A stretch of 64,000 nucleotides of DNA, from the NCBI GenBank assembly GCA_902802375.1, contig CADCLS010000005.1, positions 1-64,000 of the forward strand, given 5' to 3'. Below are positions 25,905 to 34,240 of this stretch, piece by piece. The stretch comes from Oscillospiraceae bacterium (GTDB lineage Bacteria; Bacillota; Clostridia; Oscillospirales; Acutalibacteraceae). Numbering within the stretch: position 1 is the stretch's first letter; the number at the start of each line of letters is the position of its first letter. A model generated the notes under the pieces. It saw only the letters and a program-made list of their open reading frames with translations, was not told the DNA's origin and did not search any database. Both the position numbers and the translations under genes were made by a program.

Positions 25905-26400
25905 ATGTATAAAATTCGATCTTCCAAACGGAAAAAGCATAGATGTTTTGAATGATGTCTTAACTGCGATTAAGGACTATATTCAATCTCATCAATCTGC
26001 ACCTGAATCTGCAGGACTGTTGTTGGGATACCAAAACAGTGTCACTAAAAATATAACAATTTCAGATTGTACTGTTCCACAATCGAATGACATTAGGACG
26101 CGCTTTTTTTGTAGAATCAAAGATGCATTTCATTTTATGTCTTTGCGTACAAAAGCTATGATACAAAACTTCTACATTGGATCATGGCATACACATCCTC
26201 AAACAATTCCTGAACCGTCTTCGGTGGATTGGCGTGATTGGAATGACACACTATCCAAAGATAAGAGCGGTGCTGACTTCTTTGTTTTTATCATTCTTGG
26301 TACGAAAGAATTCCGCATTTGGTGCGGTGACCCAATAAGTAAAAAGATAGTTGAGATCTTTGAATCGGAGATACACGAAGATCTCTATATTGAGAGGTAA
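25888..26400 (+). CDS. cap3: CBASS Cap3: JAMM/MPN isopeptidase
   Basis: 170 residues, GTG start inside cap2. JAMM metalloprotease motif complete: E40 in PESAGLLLG, then H101-T-H103-P, and S111-x-x-D114 in PSSVDWRDW. Cap3 reverses Cap2 conjugation, cutting after the CD-NTase C-terminal Gly. Stop TAA at 26398-26400 lies just downstream of the GAGAGG SD of the effector gene. The short length is normal for Cap3. Confidence 0.93.
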   Translation: MEYKNRCIKFDLPNGKSIDVLNDVLTAIKDYIQSHQSAPESAGLLLGYQNSVTKNITISDCTVPQSNDIRTRFFCRIKDAFHFMSLRTKAMIQNFYIGSWHTHPQTIPEPSSVDWRDWNDTLSKDKSGADFFVFIILGTKEFRIWCGDPISKKIVEIFESEIHEDLYIER

Positions 26401-26404
26401 TATT

Positions 26405-28519
26405 ATGCGTATTAAATGGTTGCATCTTTCAGATATTCACTTCAATTTCAAGAACTATGAGTCTCACTCTTTACGCGAAGGTTTTATAAAAAGGATTCAG
26501 TCGCTCAGCCAATCGGAACCATTTACGCATCTCTTTCTCTCAGGTGATATTCTATATCAAAACCAAATTGCAGACTTGGATACCATCGAATTTCTTAAAA
26601 AAATAATCAACAGCATGGGTATATCGGTCAAAAACGTGATTATTGTTCCTGGTAATCATGATCACAATAGAAACACAACACGTTCTGTTGTGGACGGATT
26701 TTTATCAAAAAAAAAGAAAAAAGATCATACGTCTATTATCGACAGTCTGGACTCTGACAATATCACTGAATTGTTAGGATGTTTTGCAAATTACTATGAT
26801 GCATATCAAAGGGTGATCGGCGATAAGTATTACAATGATTTCGACAGTCCGCACATTGTTCAATCTTTCAATGGATTGACGATAATCAAACTTAACACCA
26901 GTTGGTTAGATGTTGATTCGTCAAAAAAGAAAGATTACTTAAGAATTGGATCAAGGCAACTACAGATCACATTATCAGATTGTAAAGAATTATCTGGCAG
27001 TGATATTAATATCGCTATTGGTCATCATTCTCTTGAAGATATGATTCCAGAAGAACGTATCCGGGTGCTTGAACAGTTTAAGAGGAACAATATCGGTCTC
27101 TATTTTTGTGGTCATCGTCATAAGCCAAATATTATTTTCCACGCTGAATACGATGTGATTGAATTTGTCGCTCCGGGCGGATTCAATGACGGATATTCAA
27201 ACGGTGGGTACATATATGGTATCATCGATACCGATGCAAGTTTTTATAAAGCTGAAGTTTACGGATGGTATGATAATAAATGGTGTATAGAAAGCAAGTT
27301 GAAAGGTACTAATGATTATGGTGTTTACTATTTTCATTCAATAAAATACGACCACAATTCAGATGTTGCGGTAATTGATTGTAAAACAATTGGAGGCCAT
27401 ATTCCGGGCAGAATAATTGAAAGTTCGGTTGGTTGCAACAACTATGATCTTTTGGTTTATAACGGTCCAATTAATAATATTAATGGCTATTCATCGGAAA
27501 CAATATGCGATTTCAGCAAGTGTATCACAAAACTGATTGAGAACAACAAAACAGTTCATTTGTTCCCTCTGGCGCCAATTCCTATGTTGATCAATTTGGG
27601 CTTTGAATTACAAAAAAACTCTTATATTATTGTCCATCAATACGATCGTCAATCTGAATCGTGGGTGTTTGATGGGGAGGATTCAGAATACAGTTTGCTA
27701 TCGCCCAAATGCGAGCACAATCAAAGCAAAGTGTTAGTTGTTTCCATATCCACATCTTTTAGAGTGAATTTAGATCAGATAAAGCGGGCCATGCGAAATG
27801 AGCCGTTTGATCTGGTTGTATTTGAAGCGACTGAAGTATCACCTGGTTCTCCTTTATACAATAAAGATGTTGCGAATGCAGTCAATCAAATAATGATTTT
27901 GCTGAACAAAAAAGCAAGCACATATTCTGATATTCATATTTTTGCTGCCATACCGGCAGGAATGGCCGTAGAACTTGGGAGAAATATGCTTAAGACGGTA
28001 TTTAAAAACATACATCTATATCAGCTAAGTAGTGGCGAATACGAAGAAAAAATGGTTTTAAATCCGGTGCCTGTTATTAGCTCTGAAAAAAACAATGATC
28101 CTAATGCAGTTTTCATAGATTGGTTAACCATAAAAAACACTCGTAATGTTAAAATTTTAGGTAATGTACCCTGTGGTACACCGGAATCCGAAGAAGTTGA
28201 AAACGATAGCTATTTTCCCATGCTAAACTCGTTTTTAGGCTCTGGAGAGTTCTTTGCATTAACTGCTATGGGTGATTCGATGATTGACGCGGGCATAAAT
28301 AAAGGCGATATTATCATTGCAAAAGCTCAATGTGTTGCAAATGACGGAGATATCGTAATAGCTTTAGTAAATGGAGAGAATACTATTAAAAGACTTTTTA
28401 GAGATGATAAATTGCATAAAATAATACTGCATCCAGAAAACAAAAAACATCAAGATTTAGTATTGGATGAAGTTGAAATACAGGGTGTGGCAGTACATGT
28501 CATTAAAAAAATTAAATAA
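26405..28519 (+). CDS. CBASS effector: calcineurin-like phosphoesterase-SAVED-S24/LexA protease
   Basis: 704 residues in three parts. (1) About 1-300, metallophosphoesterase with the full metal set: D10-x-H12, G47-D48, G83-N-H-D86, H207, G236-H-R-H239. (2) About 335-555, SAVED domain with hallmark IHIFAAIPAGMAVELGRNML (510-529), which binds cyclic oligonucleotides. (3) About 583-704, LexA/UmuD-type S24 module: cleavage site GNVPC-GTPE (C590-G591), nucleophile S625 (MGDSM) and K662 (NTIKRL). G591-S625 is 34 and S625-K662 is 37 residues, as in E. coli LexA. Likely model: ligand binding to SAVED triggers self-cleavage and alters the phosphoesterase. An open frame upstream to 26351 is ignored for lack of an SD. 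Confidence 0.92.
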   Translation: MRIKWLHLSDIHFNFKNYESHSLREGFIKRIQSLSQSEPFTHLFLSGDILYQNQIADLDTIEFLKKIINSMGISVKNVIIVPGNHDHNRNTTRSVVDGFLSKKKKKDHTSIIDSLDSDNITELLGCFANYYDAYQRVIGDKYYNDFDSPHIVQSFNGLTIIKLNTSWLDVDSSKKKDYLRIGSRQLQITLSDCKELSGSDINIAIGHHSLEDMIPEERIRVLEQFKRNNIGLYFCGHRHKPNIIFHAEYDVIEFVAPGGFNDGYSNGGYIYGIIDTDASFYKAEVYGWYDNKWCIESKLKGTNDYGVYYFHSIKYDHNSDVAVIDCKTIGGHIPGRIIESSVGCNNYDLLVYNGPINNINGYSSETICDFSKCITKLIENNKTVHLFPLAPIPMLINLGFELQKNSYIIVHQYDRQSESWVFDGEDSEYSLLSPKCEHNQSKVLVVSISTSFRVNLDQIKRAMRNEPFDLVVFEATEVSPGSPLYNKDVANAVNQIMILLNKKASTYSDIHIFAAIPAGMAVELGRNMLKTVFKNIHLYQLSSGEYEEKMVLNPVPVISSEKNNDPNAVFIDWLTIKNTRNVKILGNVPCGTPESEEVENDSYFPMLNSFLGSGEFFALTAMGDSMIDAGINKGDIIIAKAQCVANDGDIVIALVNGENTIKRLFRDDKLHKIILHPENKKHQDLVLDEVEIQGVAVHVIKKIK

Positions 28520-28664
28520 TGAAATTAACGCCATTTTAAAAGTTTAGAAGTCATATAGTCTAAGGTTACTCTTACGCTTACTCTTTTTATACTATTGCAG
28601 AAATGATTTTTATTCTCCGTTTATACATATCTCGTAATTTTGACTGAGTAGAGCCAGATGTGGC

Positions 28665-28763
28665 ATGGCTTTGATCAAGAAACTGTGCGATGGCTGGGAT
28701 ATCAGCCTTCGTGAGTTTTTCAATTCTCCGTTATTCGACGAATTGGAGCAGGAGATAAAGTAG
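28665..28763 (+). pseudogene. 3' remnant of an XRE-family regulator
   Basis: A 32-codon frame, MALIKKLCDGWDISLREFF through DELEQEIK, matches the C-terminal end of small clostridial XRE repressors (TIKKLCDGLGI-S-L-x-x-FF pattern). The HTH part is missing and upstream codons are interrupted, so this is a gene fragment. Confidence 0.55.
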
Positions 28764-29366
28764 TTGGTTTGAGTCCTGCTGCCTACAGGTAAAAAGGTTA
28801 CCTCAAATAGTAAAATTAACAAAACCGCCGCTGTATTGAAGTGTGTAGCTTTGATATGGCGGCGATATTTTTCGGCAGATTTTTGTAAATCTCTATAATC
28901 TGCCGAAGTTTTTTCCTTCTATTCGAACCTACAGAGTGTCAAAAACTCATGGATTTCGAGCCCGGTGCTCAATTTGGAATATAGTGGAAGTTGGTATACT
29001 TTCTACGGAACCTGGTGGAACTTTTTCGTTTGTGCAAATTCGTCCGTTGAAAGCGCCGAGAACCCGAAAATGTACTGTTTACAAGGGTTTTTGGCGTTTT
29101 TTGATTTGGCAGAGATTTTTGCAGAATAAGGAGAAAATGGAGAGAAAAACAAATAAACGATAACTAAGAGTCCTTTCCGGCTTTTGCATGGAGAGGACTT
29201 TTCTTTTTCCACAAAAACTTCATACAAAAACACAAATCCGTTACTACTTGATACGCGAAGGGGTTTCAAAATAATAGACCAAAATGTTTTTTCTGTACGA
29301 GTAAGTATAGTGGAGGACAAAATTTTTCGCCAGTTTGAAGAGATTTCCTACCAATAGGATAACACA
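28764..29366. other. Gene-poor degenerate region
   Basis: No convincing gene. Short open frames (for example 28936-29163) have no SD, unusual composition and no family resemblance. The region holds a terminator-like hairpin at 29169-29199 and lies between two gene remnants, consistent with decayed cargo. Confidence 0.5.
29169..29208 (+). terminator. Probable rho-independent terminator
   Basis: AGTCCTTTCC / GGAGAGGACT stem, 11-nt loop, followed by TTTTCTTTTT. Confidence 0.65.
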
Positions 29367-29525
29367 ATGCAGGTCTGCCTTGACAGCGGTGCAAAAAAAA
29401 TACTGATACCAATAGCATCTGCAACAGATATGGCAGGCGTCCCTGCAGAGCTGATGGGTAAGTTCAATATTATATTCTATCAGTCCCCCGAAGACGCAGT
29501 CTTCAAAGCCCTTGGAGTTGAATAA
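29367..29525 (+). pseudogene. C-terminal remnant of BREX protein BrxL (Lon-related)
   Basis: A 52-codon frame: MQVCLDSGAKKILIPIAS, then DMAGVPAELMGKFNI and FYQSPEDAVFKALGVE. This matches the conserved BrxL C-terminus (LP-x-S-x-x-D-x-x-x-VP-x-EL, FY-x-x-P-x-DAVFKALGV). An in-frame stop (29355-29357) and no Lon catalytic part upstream show it is a fragment. A terminator follows. It implies a type I/other BREX locus once stood here. Confidence 0.7.
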
Positions 29526-29535
29526 TAAAAACATA

Positions 29536-29569
29536 ACCTCCGTATTGCCAAAGCTTTACGGAGGTTTTT
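29536..29569 (+). terminator. Terminator after the brxL remnant
   Basis: ACCTCCGTA / TACGGAGGT stem, 12-nt loop, then TTTTTGTTT. Confidence 0.85.
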
Positions 29570-29571
29570 GT

Positions 29572-29772
29572 TTATGAAAATAATAATTCTTGTGTTTTGT
29601 TATGAATCGGATTATCGAGCGCTGGGAATCGGTGAAGATTAACTTTGCTTTTTTGATTCTTATAGTATTCGTATATCAGTGCTTTTGATCCTTTTGTTGT
29701 AATTTCACCTTCAATATTTCTTATAGCGAGTTCAACCAAATAGGAAGAAACGCTTAAACGGTTAAAAAACAA
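29572..29772 (-). CDS. Doubtful 66-residue ORF
   Basis: TTG-initiated minus-strand frame, MFFNRLSVSSYLVELAIRN onward, with a protein-like composition but no clear SD and no recognised family. It ends beside the terminator at 29536. Possibly a decayed gene fragment; not strongly supported. Confidence 0.25.
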   Translation of the reverse strand: MFFNRLSVSSYLVELAIRNIEGEITTKGSKALIYEYYKNQKSKVNLHRFPALDNPIHNKTQELLFS

Positions 29773-30053
29773 TAATGAACTGTTCTTATCATTAGTTCGT
29801 TGTTTTTTATGGACTTATTATAAATTCATTAAGTGCAAGCATAACAGTATAATGCTTTCTATTTACAGTTCGCTGCAAGCGCAAAATGATATTATACATC
29901 ACAAGGAAATCATTATTCTATGAATAACCTCTCTAATAGTCAGGGGCCCTAAAAATACATCTATTTGATAGCGATTGACGAAGTGTAATTATTTTGGTTT
30001 CCTTTTGCTCGCGATTCTGCGGATTAATATTATTTTCTATGTGCTACTTCATT
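29773..30053. other. AT-rich intergenic region
   Basis: About 280 bp with no usable ORF, promoter or terminator that I can support. It lies downstream of the cyclase-like gene at 30054. Confidence 0.4.
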
Positions 30054-30827
30054 TCAGGAGACAAGTGCTGCTTCTGGTTTAATCTCTTTTACTACAGAGT
30101 TATAGTAGTTTTCTAGCCAATCATATTTTGGGGATAGTTTAGAATCACCATTTGCAAGCGTTTTTCCCTGTTGTATAATGTTACCAATTGTCGCTAACAT
30201 ATTATAGTATTCATCTGCATACTCGAACTCATCGTATTGACGAAGGAAATCAAGGTAAAAGAAGCCATCAACATCTTGCTTTAGTAAAGATAATACATCG
30301 TCTTTTTCACTTTTAAGAGAATACTCTTTAGGAAAATCCCTATCATATGTACGATCCAACGCAATTTTAATAGTTTCTTTTTCAATGATAATTCGCGGAT
30401 AAACTGCTTTTTGAGATTCAAGAGAATATGCTTTGTTCAAAGCCGGACCAAATATTTCTTCCCGTATATGACGAAGCTTACCCATTGCAATTCCACCACG
30501 GATAATTAAACCCAACCGTGAAAAATTAAACTGAAGATAGATCAAGTCGAGAATAATATAGAATAATCCACCTTTATAATCTGCAGGATAAGATATTATT
30601 AAACTGTCAGAAAATGTTGTGACTTTAATATCTTTGTCATACAAAGGGTCTTCTTTTTCTTTTTTTAAGCCTCTAAAAATTCTGAGAGCGTCCTTGATTT
30701 TAGCATATTGATATGGGTCATTAACGCTCTCATCTACCATGTTTTTGAAACCCATAATATCCACAAAAGCTACAATTCGATCTTCATATTTTGTTGTGTT
30801 TCTTTTTTTTATTTCGCTTTCAATCAT
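30054..30827 (-). CDS. Class III nucleotide cyclase-like protein
   Basis: 257 residues. Matches the class III cyclase homology core: metal Asp D23 in VAFVDIMGFKNM, second Asp D74 in TTFSDSLIIS, then LIIRGGIAMGKL and IFGPALNKAYSLES, equivalent to the G-D-x-VN-x-A-x-R region. The transition-state Arg after the Asn is not present (Ser), so activity may be altered or the chemistry different. Pycsar pyrimidine cyclases share this fold. It overlaps the upstream three-Cys gene by 8 nt and is last in the four-gene operon. A catalytically active cyclase is inferred, not shown. Confidence 0.68.
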   Translation of the reverse strand: MIESEIKKRNTTKYEDRIVAFVDIMGFKNMVDESVNDPYQYAKIKDALRIFRGLKKEKEDPLYDKDIKVTTFSDSLIISYPADYKGGLFYIILDLIYLQFNFSRLGLIIRGGIAMGKLRHIREEIFGPALNKAYSLESQKAVYPRIIIEKETIKIALDRTYDRDFPKEYSLKSEKDDVLSLLKQDVDGFFYLDFLRQYDEFEYADEYYNMLATIGNIIQQGKTLANGDSKLSPKYDWLENYYNSVVKEIKPEAALVS

Positions 30828-31599
30828 TTTTTGCTCCTTGATTCGTTACAGTTTTACTCTTAATATGATATTCTTTGTTGTGTTTTTTACAATACTCGAC
30901 AACATGGTTAGCAAGATCGTTGAAGAATTGCTTATGATCTCCATATTCCGTCACTTTTTTATTGTAATGCATCCTACCAAAAATGATTTTATCCACAAAA
31001 CCGATAGCATTAAGAATGTCATCAAAGTCCTGTTCTATTATATTGGGAGTTGGATATGGTTCAATGCTCACCCATGTTTTGCAACCGAGATTGTGAATTG
31101 CCCTTAAAGCCGCAATGCGTTCTTGAAATGGAGCGGTGTGTGGTTCCATTATGGCTCGGAAATCTTCACTTAACGAAACAAGTGTAATACCATATTCGTT
31201 CTCTTTTGAAAAGTTGGCAAGAGATGCCGGAAGGATGCCTTTGGTAAGAACAGAACACTTAATCCCGTTATCGTTTAGTTTCTTGATGATTTTTATGCTC
31301 ATATCCGAAACTTCGTCATACCCATACATAAACGGGTCAGTAGTGAAACAAAGTTGAACAGATTTTATTTTTCCTTTTAATTTGGGGATTTCATTATCAA
31401 GAATTTCAAGGGAATTCTCAGCAAGTTTAGGCTCGCACCATTCTTCGTATGTTTTCACTTTCCCAAATCGCTTTGCCATTTGCATAGCATAGCAGGGATA
31501 TTTGCAGCCGTGAGAACAACCAAGGACATGATTTATTGTATAGTCGCCATACTCAACATCGGTTTTATATAGGAGTGATTGTCTTTTGATAGTATTCAT
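30820..31599 (-). CDS. Three-Cys-motif radical-SAM-like protein (TcmP partner)
   Basis: 259 residues. Near the N-terminus GCSHGCKYPCYAMQ gives C28-x3-C32-x3-C36, a variant of the radical-SAM/spore photoproduct lyase-like iron-sulfur motif in a TIM-barrel-like protein (QLCFTTDPFM, VLTKGILP, WVSIEPYPTP). Proteins with this motif are encoded next to TcmP across bacteria; their reaction is unknown. It starts at the last base of the tcmP stop (1-nt overlap) and its end overlaps the cyclase-like gene. Likely substrate a nucleic acid or nucleotide (inference). Confidence 0.78.
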   Translation of the reverse strand: MNTIKRQSLLYKTDVEYGDYTINHVLGCSHGCKYPCYAMQMAKRFGKVKTYEEWCEPKLAENSLEILDNEIPKLKGKIKSVQLCFTTDPFMYGYDEVSDMSIKIIKKLNDNGIKCSVLTKGILPASLANFSKENEYGITLVSLSEDFRAIMEPHTAPFQERIAALRAIHNLGCKTWVSIEPYPTPNIIEQDFDDILNAIGFVDKIIFGRMHYNKKVTEYGDHKQFFNDLANHVVEYCKKHNKEYHIKSKTVTNQGAKND

Positions 31600-32528
31600 T
31601 ATACCTTCTCCGTGCTTTTAATTATTGATTTAACAAGTGTAGAGGCAAGCTGTTGTGCCCTTTGGCTTGTGTTTGTCATCATGAAACACAGCATAAACAT
31701 AGGCGAATTCTTTTCTTCGTTTCTTAATATTTTTGTTTCCGGAGAAACATATGGAAAAATTGTGGCAAATCGAGATTTTATATAATCAAGAATACTTTCA
31801 TAATCAATCCTGCCGTAAATATCATCATTATCCTCATCAAAAATATTGATTTGTTCTGATTTTACAAATAATTCATCTAACCATTCTTCAGTTCCTAAAA
31901 TAGAAGAAACTATATGTTTGTTTGACTCACTAATTTTACGTTGCTTTTCGATCAGGCGTATTAATGACAGAGGAAACAAATACCATAGATCCACAACACA
32001 GCATTTTGATATTGCTTCAAGAGTTTTCCAATTCAATTCTAACGCATATGGATCTAAAAACATTAAACATCTATCATATACTGTGATTTTTGATACTATT
32101 TCCAATATTTTAACATTACTATCACCTGCTATAAAATGAACTTTAGAATACTTTTGCGGAAACTGAAGTTTAATGGCATTTTTTAAATCAGAAATACGGT
32201 TTTGATCAAGTTCCACAAAATAATATTCATCAAAATCATATTTTAAAGATAGCAATGCTGATCCTTGAACAGTTTTTGATGATGTTGAATTATTTGATTC
32301 GTCTAACATGCTTTGTTGAATATACGTGTTATTATCGCGATTCTTTCTATTATCATGCTTTAATTCTGTTGTGCCGCTTCCAGCAAATCCATCAACATAA
32401 ATCTTCTTAATTTTTTGGTTTTTTAACACAGTAGCATATGCTTTCAAATATTCTTCAATTATATGTAACTTTTGTATAGTCCATTCTCCACCAAAATGGC
32501 TTCCACTTTTATTTGTTTGTTTTCCCAT
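31599..32528 (-). CDS. tcmP: Three-Cys-motif partner protein TcmP
   Basis: 309 residues. N-terminus SGSHFGGEWTIQKLHIIEEY and IYVDGFAGSGTTE are the TcmP signatures; FLDPYALELNWKTLEAI follows, and the layout is methyltransferase-like (a Rossmann fold with a D-x-FAGSG loop). TcmP proteins are defined by linkage to a three-Cys protein, which is the next gene here. No established activity. The gene for a four-TM protein lies 50 nt upstream on the same strand. Confidence 0.85.
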   Translation of the reverse strand: MGKQTNKSGSHFGGEWTIQKLHIIEEYLKAYATVLKNQKIKKIYVDGFAGSGTTELKHDNRKNRDNNTYIQQSMLDESNNSTSSKTVQGSALLSLKYDFDEYYFVELDQNRISDLKNAIKLQFPQKYSKVHFIAGDSNVKILEIVSKITVYDRCLMFLDPYALELNWKTLEAISKCCVVDLWYLFPLSLIRLIEKQRKISESNKHIVSSILGTEEWLDELFVKSEQINIFDEDNDDIYGRIDYESILDYIKSRFATIFPYVSPETKILRNEEKNSPMFMLCFMMTNTSQRAQQLASTLVKSIIKSTEKV

Positions 32529-32578
32529 ATCTATCTCCAGATGATTATATTTTATTCTTAATAGAATCTAAACAGTTA

Positions 32579-33292
32579 TCAGTAGATGTGTCTGTTTTTG
32601 GCCTGTAAAATAGCCGCTTCCTTACCGGATCTTTCTTTGTTTGCCTTCAAATCTTCTTGATAATTTAATTGTGTATTAAGCATTCCCATAAAATCCGGAT
32701 ACACAGAATTAACAATTGACTGTGTATAATTAAAATAATCGACTATTTTCTTTGATAGATCCGAATTTAATTCAGACAAAAACATATTTAAGCACATCAT
32801 ACCAAACGCACATAGTGCTACCAAAATGGAAACCTTGTCGAGAATAGCAAAATCGACTTTTACAAAAGGAGCTATAATAAACGAGACAACCGATAGAATA
32901 TAAAAAACATATGTAAGGACTTTAAGAAACTTAATGTATGCTTTTTCTTCAAAAGCACTTGGATGGACTGACTTTTTTAAGCGAGGATTCTTGTTTTCGA
33001 TATCCTTTTTTACATTTCGGATGCTAATAGAATTTGAATACTGCGGAGCATTTGCTTTCAGTTTATCATTAATGAATTCCACGGAGCTCTTGGCTATAAA
33101 TGACATATGATTCTTTTGACAACTACACAATACCAACTGATTAGAACTATCGCTTAACGAAGTAAAAAGGGCGGAAAGAGATAGCCCTAACAAAACAATG
33201 TTGCTGACATTAACAACACCGACCAAGTTTAAAAATCCTATGAATATGTATCCGAGTGCTAAAACAAGAAATATCAACTTTGCTTTTGACAT
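32579..33292 (-). CDS. Four-TM membrane protein, putative effector of the TcmP/cyclase operon
   Basis: 237 residues. Two TM segments near the N-terminus (about 5-25 and 29-47), a Lys-rich cytoplasmic middle (48-120), two more TM segments (about 122-142 and 148-168) and a soluble helical C-terminus. No family recognised. First gene of the minus-strand operon that ends with a cyclase-like gene. Membrane proteins with several TM helices are common effectors in cyclic-nucleotide defence (Pycsar, CBASS), so this is a plausible membrane-disrupting effector; that is inference from context. Confidence 0.6.
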   Translation of the reverse strand: MSKAKLIFLVLALGYIFIGFLNLVGVVNVSNIVLLGLSLSALFTSLSDSSNQLVLCSCQKNHMSFIAKSSVEFINDKLKANAPQYSNSISIRNVKKDIENKNPRLKKSVHPSAFEEKAYIKFLKVLTYVFYILSVVSFIIAPFVKVDFAILDKVSILVALCAFGMMCLNMFLSELNSDLSKKIVDYFNYTQSIVNSVYPDFMGMLNTQLNYQEDLKANKERSGKEAAILQAKNRHIY

Positions 33293-33346
33293 ATCAAAAC
33301 TCCCATTTTTCTACATTATATTTAGCGTTGTGTACCATTTAACGGA

Positions 33347-34240
33347 CTATTTCCACATTTGCTCGCGGGATGACCATGTTTCTGAGAATTCAGTATTTTT
33401 TACTGTCGCCTGATAGGGCGGCAAGAGAAACATATATAACGCTTCAAGAACAGTGTCAAAGTTGTTTTCTGTATTGACCTTTTTACAGAACGCTGTCCAT
33501 TTCTTCTGCATGGCGTCATCATTTGCAAAAGAGAGCATTTGATCAAACTGCTCGATGGTAAATGTGCGATCACGGTTTGCAAATGTCTTTTTCAGAGCTT
33601 CGGTCAGAGTTTTGCCGTCAAAATCAAATCTGCCCGCAAGGTAGTAAATGTCGTAATAGTCCTTCATCCGGCTGGAAAACTCCATAAGACCGAGTATGGC
33701 GTCAAGCTTTTCGGCAACTGTCGTTTCAATGGAATAGGTATTTACGATAGGCGCCGGGAAATCGTCAAGTTGCGTCGGAAGTTTTCGCTTTTTCGTACCC
33801 GGTACGATAACGTCGCCGATGCCGAAGTCAATTCCGAACGGGGTGCGTGTATTCTTGATCCGCGCAACGATGTCAGCGTGGATACCGGGATACTGTTTGT
33901 TGACCGAAATCGGCGAAACACCGTTTATCTCAAATGTAATAAAATCGTTCGTCGTGTCAGCTTTTATGATTTCATCGATTACCTCACGCAGTTTTTCCGG
34001 CGTGTTCGGCATTTTGCGGAGCATAAAGTCCACATCAACCGTCACACGGCTGTCAAATTCGGTGAGAGTATAGAGAAATAGCCCGCCTTTAAGCACAAAG
34101 TTATCGGCATATTTTGATTTCTCGAGCCTCCGCAGAAACTCCTCCTGGCAGAAAAGCTGCATACAGAGTTGATTGCTTCTGCCTGTTTCTTTTGCTTTGT
34201 TCCGCAGTCGGGCGAGAACAGAAGCTCCTATATCAGCCAT
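33347..34240 (-). CDS. abiEii: AbiEii/AbiGii-type nucleotidyltransferase toxin
   Basis: 297 residues. DUF1814 nucleotidyltransferase: FVLKGGLFLY (GG motif), then VTVDVDFML with the DxD metal ligands, and later AEKLDAILGL and KDYYDIYYLAG. In type IV toxin-antitoxin systems AbiEii transfers nucleotides to a target and blocks growth, aborting phage infection. It overlaps abiEi by 8 nt and is co-transcribed from the promoter upstream of that gene. Confidence 0.9.
   Translation of the reverse strand: MADIGASVLARLRNKAKETGRSNQLCMQLFCQEEFLRRLEKSKYADNFVLKGGLFLYTLTEFDSRVTVDVDFMLRKMPNTPEKLREVIDEIIKADTTNDFITFEINGVSPISVNKQYPGIHADIVARIKNTRTPFGIDFGIGDVIVPGTKKRKLPTQLDDFPAPIVNTYSIETTVAEKLDAILGLMEFSSRMKDYYDIYYLAGRFDFDGKTLTEALKKTFANRDRTFTIEQFDQMLSFANDDAMQKKWTAFCKKVNTENNFDTVLEALYMFLLPPYQATVKNTEFSETWSSREQMWK

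Noticed and set aside
28936..29163. 75-residue ORF in the gene-poor region
   Set aside because: No SD, low-complexity basic tail and no family; lies in decayed sequence.
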